Positions 59,469-64,000 of a stretch of 64,000 nt of DNA are shown in pieces (the first letter of the stretch is position 1; each line of letters starts with the position of its first letter). This DNA comes from an uncultured Bacteroidales bacterium (GTDB lineage Bacteria; Bacteroidota; Bacteroidia; Bacteroidales; Bacteroidaceae): positions 1-64,000 of the forward strand of contig CADCLN010000011.1 of NCBI GenBank assembly GCA_902802265.1, in the 5' to 3' direction. The translations under genes were made by a program, and so were the position numbers. A model generated the notes under the pieces. It did no database searches and was not told the origin of the DNA. It worked only from the letters and a program-made list of their open reading frames with translations.

Positions 59469-60278
59469 TTATTTTAAGATATTATACAGCAGCGATGCCA
59501 GTGAAACCAGGATGCTGGTCGAGGTGAACCAGAGCGAGGTTTCGGAACCTACGCCAGAGTTCTTTGCCTTCGTCTTGTTCGGCGTCACATAGACGATGTC
59601 GTTCTGCTGCAACTGATAGTAGGGCGAGTTGATGATGTTGGCATCGTTCAGGTTCAGTTCCATGATAGCCTTTTCGCCCAGCGCACTCTCGCGGATGACC
59701 TTCACGTTGTCGCGCCGACCCCAGATGGTCATGTCGCGAGCCATGGCCAACGCCTCGAAGATGTTTACCTTGCCGTTGGAGATGGTGTATTGTCCGGAAG
59801 CATTCACTTCGCCCACCACAGAAATCTTGAAGTTGGTGTAGTTCACGACTACCAGCGGACGCTCCTTCACATACTTCGGATAAATCTGGTCGGCGATGTA
59901 GTCCTCCAGCTGGAACTTGGTCATGCCTCCCGCCTTGATTCTGCCTAAGATGGGGAAATTGATGTAGCCCTCATTATCCACCGTATAGACAATCAGTGCA
60001 GACTGGGTGGTGAGATAGTTCGCGTTCACCGAAGTAGAACTCTCGCGGCTCGACTGCACCACAAGGTTGAACATGCGCACAGCATCCGCATCCAGCGGGT
60101 CGTTCACGGTAATGGTAAACTGGTCCTTCGGCATAATCTTCGCGTCGTAAAGACCCTTAGCCTTCGACAAATCTACATCAGCACTGTTCTGAATGTAAGG
60201 CACATTCTTGTACGACATACAGCCCGTCAGCATCAGGGCAGCAGCCAGCGTCACAATTGATAATACTCTTTTCATCAT
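59469..60278 (-). CDS. Polysaccharide export lipoprotein (Wza-like, Poly_export + SLBB)
   Basis: 269 residues from MMKRVLSIV; longer frame to 60329 has no support. Lipobox LTGC (Cys about 20). The Poly_export domain (YDAKIMPKDQFTITVNDPLD, about 45-140, with NLVVQSSRES) is followed by an SLBB domain (EGYINFPILGRIKAGGMTKFQLEDYI, partly shown, then VVVNYTNFKISVVGEVNASGQY, about 110-215). The C-terminus has a hydrophobic segment (WFTSTSILVSLASLLYNILK). It would form the outer-membrane pore of a capsule/exopolysaccharide system, but no wzc or glycosyltransferase gene is near, so it is an orphan. Possible promoter -7 box TACCTTTG on the minus strand at 60334-60327. Confidence 0.88.
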   Translation of the reverse strand: MMKRVLSIVTLAAALMLTGCMSYKNVPYIQNSADVDLSKAKGLYDAKIMPKDQFTITVNDPLDADAVRMFNLVVQSSRESSTSVNANYLTTQSALIVYTVDNEGYINFPILGRIKAGGMTKFQLEDYIADQIYPKYVKERPLVVVNYTNFKISVVGEVNASGQYTISNGKVNIFEALAMARDMTIWGRRDNVKVIRESALGEKAIMELNLNDANIINSPYYQLQQNDIVYVTPNKTKAKNSGVGSETSLWFTSTSILVSLASLLYNILK

Positions 60279-60326
60279 GTTGTAATTATATTTAATGAGT
60301 GATTTATTGCACACCATTTGCGGCTG

Positions 60327-60334
60327 CAAAGGTA
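60327..60334 (-). promoter_or_regulatory. Possible -7 promoter element for the wza-like gene
   Basis: Reads TACCTTTG on the minus strand, about 49 bp before the start codon. The -33 position is occupied by TTTACCAT repeats and lacks a TTTG. Confidence 0.5.
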
Positions 60335-60339
60335 AGAAT

Positions 60340-60511
60340 TATTTACCATTTACCATTTACCATTTACTATTTTTTTTATAACTTGTAAGAATTTTCCATT
60401 TAAAAGGAAGTTAAAGGGAAGTTAAAGGGACGAATGAAGTTAAAGGGAAGTTAAAGGGAAGTTAAAGGGAAGTTAAAGGGACGAATGGTAAATGGTAAAT
60501 GGTAAATAAAG
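60340..60511. repeat. Tandem repeats between sbcC and the wza-like gene
   Basis: Two kinds: TTTACCAT units at 60343-60370 and 60484-60506, and a 12-bp unit GAAGTTAAAGGG repeated about seven times (60405-60483), broken by GACGAAT words. Unit copies are nearly identical, as in minisatellites. No gene is seen here. Confidence 0.85.
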
Positions 60512-63500
60512 TTATGGATATATCTCGATATGGCTGCTGCCTGAGTTGCCATTCTTGATGATACGAATCTGGGTCGTGATGCGTTCCGACATGGTGTCGG
60601 TGTGGCTGATGACACAGACTTTCTTGCCCTGCGATGTCTGAAGCATGGCAAGCGAGTCTATGACGGTGGCAAGTGTGTCGGGGTCGAGTGTGCCGAAACC
60701 CTCGTCGATAAAAAGGTTCTCGAAAGAAATGTTGCGAGAAGACAGGGCCGAGAGTCCCAAAGCCAGTCCGAGCGACACGATGAAGGTTTCACCGCCGGAG
60801 AGGGATGTCGTGTCGCGGATATCGTCGGCTCGGTCATGGTCTATGACACGTATTCCCAGCGAGTTCTTCACCTGCTGGAGTTCGTAGCGGCTGTTGAATT
60901 TCCGTATCTCCACATTGGCATGAGCGATGAGGAAGTGAAGGGTGTAGCACTGGGCTACCTTGCGGAGGGTCTTGCCATCGGAACCGACCGAGTCGGAAAT
61001 CTCTTTCCATTCCTTCATGTATGTTTCTGCTTCCTGCTTCTTCTCGAACAGGGTGCCCATCTGGCGTTTGGATGCTTCATGGCGTTGCATACGGGCTTTC
61101 GCCTCAATAAGTTCGGCGTTGGAGCGTTGCTCCAGTTCCGTCTTGCGAGCAAAGGCACTCTCCTTCGTTGATTGGGGCTTATTCTGCTGATGGTCGGCGT
61201 GATTTTTTGTCTCGTTTTTGAGCGTTGTTTCGGCTGAGGTCAGTGCATCGGTCCGATGCTTTTGACAAGTGCGAATTTCTTCCCAATTATCCTTGGCCAC
61301 GGCGAGAGAAGCGATGTCTTCAACGGAAAGTTTCTGCGGATGGTTTTCGTCGGCATTGTAAGATGCCAGCCATTCGGTTAGTGCACGAACCGACGAGTCA
61401 CGTCGGCGGATGTTGTCAGCCTTTGTTTGGTTTATGCTTTCAATCTTGCCGCCCAGTTCTTTCAGGTCGGCATTCAGATGGCTGATGGCATTTGTCTTGT
61501 CTGTAACCGCCTGGTCAGCCTTTTCCTTTGCCGTTGTCAGTGATTGTTCGAGGGCGTCGGGGTCGTTGTCGCCAATCTCTTTCTTGATAGCTTGTTGCTT
61601 GGCTTTGAGTTCCTCGTTAGCCTTGCTCAGCGCGTTGGCTGCATCCGTCAGATTCTTCTCCTTTTCGGATTGTTGTTCTTTGAGGTTCGCCGTCTTGCCC
61701 TGTTCGGTTTGCAGCGCGGTGGAGCAGTCGGTCAGCTTCTTTTCGGCGGCTTTCAGCTGCTGATCGCTTTCAGTCTTGAAATTGTTAACATCGGTTTCAG
61801 CCTTTTCTTTCGCTTTGCGCAGACGGTTCACTTCCTTGGCAGCCTTATTGTATTCCTTCAAGGCGTTGCCGGCATCGGTGGCGTTCTGATCTACGGAGGG
61901 TTTCAGTTTTTCGAGACTGTCGGACTGCAACGGCCAGTCAGTGTGTTGTGCCTGAATGGTTGTCCACTCATCTTCTAAATGGCGTAGTGCTTCACGGGTG
62001 TTTGCAAGGGTTGTCTGGTTGGCATTCAGTGCGCCGGCGTTCTGGCTTTTCTCATTCGACAAACGCAGCTGTTCATCAAGCTGCTTTTTCAGTAAATTTC
62101 CTTTCGACGAGATAAGACCTTCCAATTCGTTGGCAACAGGCTCGAAAGTTTCGCCCGACCCGTATGGATGGTGTGTGGATCCGCATAGCGGACATGCTTC
62201 ACCCTCATGCAGCGTAGCCCGATGTTCACGCCAGTTCTCACAGGTCATCAACGTGTAGGTCTTTTGCAGCGTTTCAATTTCTTTCGACAAGGACTCTGTG
62301 TTGAACCCCTTAAGAGCGTCTTCCAGTTCCTTGTTGCGCGCTTCCAGTTCCTTGTTCTTCTTTTCAAGATGGCAGATGGTTTCGGTGTTGGTTTCCATTC
62401 CCTTACGGACACGAATGGCCTCGTTCAGGTCTGTCTTCATCTTCTCGGCAGTTTCTTTTGCTTTTTGGAGCGTGTCGGCATCTTGACCTTCAATCTTCTT
62501 TTGCTCGTTTTCAAATGCCCTTTTCTCCTTTTCCACAGATCGGCAGAGTTCATCGGCCTTCTTCTGCAAATCCGACTTTAATTTCTCCAAGGCGTCTTTG
62601 GCGTCTTGTAGCATGGTTTCACCCTGTCTGATGGCGGCGGCATTATCGGCGACAGCTTGTTTGGCTTTGCTGAGCGATGCCTCGGCCTGGCTTTTGGCTG
62701 TTTGTTTTTCGGCTACCGTCTTGTTGACAGATTCCAGCTCACCCTTGATGGTACGAGCCTGGTTGATGTGAGGCTTTTGCTGTTCAAGCGTCTGGTTTGC
62801 TTTGCTGGCTTCTTCCTTGAGCTTTACGAGGTTGCCATTTTCCTTCTCTATTTCTTCCTTTTTCTGTGTAACCTTCTTGTTAAGAGATGCCAGCTCAGCA
62901 TCATTACCTTCAATCTCCTTCCGCTTTTTCTCTGCGTCATCATGCAGTTTCACAGCTTCGACGGTGGAGTCGTGCAGGGCAAGTCTTTCGGTATCCGCTT
63001 TTATTTCATTGAGCTTATTGCGTGCATCGGTTAGCTTTTCTTCATATAGGGGAATGTTCTTTTCAAAGTTCTCTTCCGTGGCATACCATCCCAAGGACTC
63101 GGCTATTTTTCCAAGTTCCGCTTTCGCATTCCTGTCCTCTTCGTCAAGTTGAGCTATGCGTGTGGTCAATGCATCAAGTTCGTTTTGATCCTTGATGATG
63201 TCCTTATCAACGGCAGCGAAGTTTGCGTTAATCTCATCAAAAGCACGTGTAGCTTCCTCCTTCTCCTTACTGATACGAGCGGCAATATGGGTGTAGATTT
63301 CTTCGTTGCCAATCAGTTTTTCAAGAAGTTGGTAACGGTCGTCCTCACTGGCAGTCAGGAAATTGGCAAAAGACCCCTGAGCTATCAGTACGGTGCGCAA
63401 GAATTGGTCGTAGTCGAGACCAATGATGGTGGAAAGTTCGTTCCAGTCTGCTTCCTCCTCCACGGTCTGTCCCCCTTTCGAGGTGAGTTTGTATAGTGAA

Positions 63501-63904
63501 AGAATGGCGTCGTCATAGTTCTTTGTTTTGAATTTTACATACCATTCAGCCCTATATACATTGCCGTTGTTTGCCAGAAATGTCAACTTGCTGAAACCTT
63601 CCTTCTTCCCTCGTGTAAGGATATTGCGGCAATCTCTTGGCGACAATCTGTTCTTCTCGCCTGCGTCAGGGGTGCCGAGAATCTCCATCCTGTCTTTGTC
63701 TTTCTTCTTTCGAGGATAACGGGGTGCTCTGTTATAGAGCGCCAAACAGATAGCGTCAAGCAGTGTGGATTTGCCCGAACCTGTAGGACCAACGATGCTG
63801 AAGATGGTACTTTCGCCCAGTACGCCTTCTTCGAAGTTTATCACTTCACCTCCTGCACGGTCAAGCGAGGCGAGGTTGAGTAATTCAAGCTTTATGAGTT
63901 TCAT
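60512..63904 (-). CDS. sbcC: DNA double-strand break repair ATPase SbcC (Rad50-like)
   Basis: 1130 residues. Together with SbcD forms a nuclease that opens hairpin and protein-blocked DNA ends. Walker A FSIVGPTGSGKSTLLDAICL (about 35-54), long coiled-coil (about 230-520), zinc hook CPLCGSTHHPYG (about 565), second coiled-coil, and a C-terminal ABC half with the signature LSGGETFIVSLGLALGLSAL and Walker B NLFIDEGFGTLDPD. Full length. The start overlaps the sbcD stop (ATGA), so the pair is translationally coupled. The abundant long inverted repeats in this genome are natural targets of SbcCD. Confidence 0.95.
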   Translation of the reverse strand: MKLIKLELLNLASLDRAGGEVINFEEGVLGESTIFSIVGPTGSGKSTLLDAICLALYNRAPRYPRKKKDKDRMEILGTPDAGEKNRLSPRDCRNILTRGKKEGFSKLTFLANNGNVYRAEWYVKFKTKNYDDAILSLYKLTSKGGQTVEEEADWNELSTIIGLDYDQFLRTVLIAQGSFANFLTASEDDRYQLLEKLIGNEEIYTHIAARISKEKEEATRAFDEINANFAAVDKDIIKDQNELDALTTRIAQLDEEDRNAKAELGKIAESLGWYATEENFEKNIPLYEEKLTDARNKLNEIKADTERLALHDSTVEAVKLHDDAEKKRKEIEGNDAELASLNKKVTQKKEEIEKENGNLVKLKEEASKANQTLEQQKPHINQARTIKGELESVNKTVAEKQTAKSQAEASLSKAKQAVADNAAAIRQGETMLQDAKDALEKLKSDLQKKADELCRSVEKEKRAFENEQKKIEGQDADTLQKAKETAEKMKTDLNEAIRVRKGMETNTETICHLEKKNKELEARNKELEDALKGFNTESLSKEIETLQKTYTLMTCENWREHRATLHEGEACPLCGSTHHPYGSGETFEPVANELEGLISSKGNLLKKQLDEQLRLSNEKSQNAGALNANQTTLANTREALRHLEDEWTTIQAQHTDWPLQSDSLEKLKPSVDQNATDAGNALKEYNKAAKEVNRLRKAKEKAETDVNNFKTESDQQLKAAEKKLTDCSTALQTEQGKTANLKEQQSEKEKNLTDAANALSKANEELKAKQQAIKKEIGDNDPDALEQSLTTAKEKADQAVTDKTNAISHLNADLKELGGKIESINQTKADNIRRRDSSVRALTEWLASYNADENHPQKLSVEDIASLAVAKDNWEEIRTCQKHRTDALTSAETTLKNETKNHADHQQNKPQSTKESAFARKTELEQRSNAELIEAKARMQRHEASKRQMGTLFEKKQEAETYMKEWKEISDSVGSDGKTLRKVAQCYTLHFLIAHANVEIRKFNSRYELQQVKNSLGIRVIDHDRADDIRDTTSLSGGETFIVSLGLALGLSALSSRNISFENLFIDEGFGTLDPDTLATVIDSLAMLQTSQGKKVCVISHTDTMSERITTQIRIIKNGNSGSSHIEIYP

Positions 63905-64000
63905 TGTGCGTTGTCGTTTTCGGCGGTAATAGAATTCAGCAGGTCGGTCAGCATCTTTTCTTGATGTTCTGTCATTTCCTTGCCATTTTTTACGGCAAAT
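63901..64000 (-). CDS. sbcD: Exonuclease SbcD, C-terminal fragment (cut by window end)
   Basis: Only the last 32 codons are visible, reading FAVKNGKEMTEHQEKMLTDL to the end NDNAQ; the stop overlaps the sbcC start. The helix is like SbcD C-termini and the position is the conserved one of sbcD. The identification rests mostly on the overlap with sbcC. Confidence 0.75.
   Translation of the reverse strand, partial: FAVKNGKEMTEHQEKMLTDLLNSITAENDNAQ

Overview
The window looks like chromosome from a gut-type Bacteroidales bacterium, most likely a Prevotella relative. This is inferred from the sequence: several promoters match the Bacteroides consensus (TTTG, 19-21 bp, TAnnTTTG), the L-arabinose cluster carries a NUDIX-type AraR regulator, many proteins are lipoproteins or end in a Bacteroidales secretion-like C-terminal segment, and the 286-residue primary sigma factor is of the Bacteroides type. 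No rRNA, tRNA, CRISPR array, transposase or integrase was seen.

Layout. 1-2.4 kb: end of an amidohydrolase lipoprotein and a small lipoprotein. 2.4-5.1 kb: an orphan replication-like module (RepA-type ATPase plus zinc-ribbon/Toprim primase-like protein) behind palindromes and a structured leader. 5.4-19.1 kb: pentose (L-arabinose) catabolism: galM, SSS transporter, araD, a GxxExxY protein, araA, FGGY kinase, a DUF4160/DUF2442 pair, tkt, rpiB, a second SSS transporter and AraR. 19.3-25.6 kb (minus strand): DUF4348 lipoprotein, murB, metallo-beta-lactamase hydrolase, a C10 (streptopain-like) protease and an unlisted 57-residue peptide gene. 25.7-29.0 kb (plus): pheS, a 5'-nucleotidase-like phosphoesterase and a small secreted protein. 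29.1-37.5 kb (minus): rpoD, a secreted coiled-coil protein, a C11 protease lipoprotein, an HprK-like kinase, an S26-like peptidase, a PqqD-like protein, ung, a PBP1A-type enzyme and kdsB. 38.2-43.6 kb: three tandem paralogues of secreted dockerin-like/FISUMP proteins. 43.8-45.7 kb: mscL and gapA, divergent. 45.7-60.3 kb (minus): a wza-like lipoprotein, a DUF4375 protein, smpB, a SpoIIE phosphatase/anti-sigma-kinase fusion, its STAS partner, an outer-membrane barrel, a two-module NRPS ending in a reductase domain, and a MATE exporter that ends at a strong terminator. 60.5-64 kb: sbcC and the end of sbcD.

The most interesting systems are (i) the NRPS (C-A-T-C-A-T-R, predicted dipeptide-aldehyde or cyclised product) with its MATE exporter and an upstream partner-switching regulator; (ii) the tightly coupled C11 protease / HprK-like kinase / S26-like peptidase / PqqD set, which looks like a peptide-maturation module without a recognised modifying enzyme; (iii) a family of intergenic arrays of 13-nt imperfect palindromic words on a 22-nt period, seen at three loci plus one single-hairpin form; and (iv) two hidden small genes, one after the C10 protease and one between the gapA promoter and gapA.
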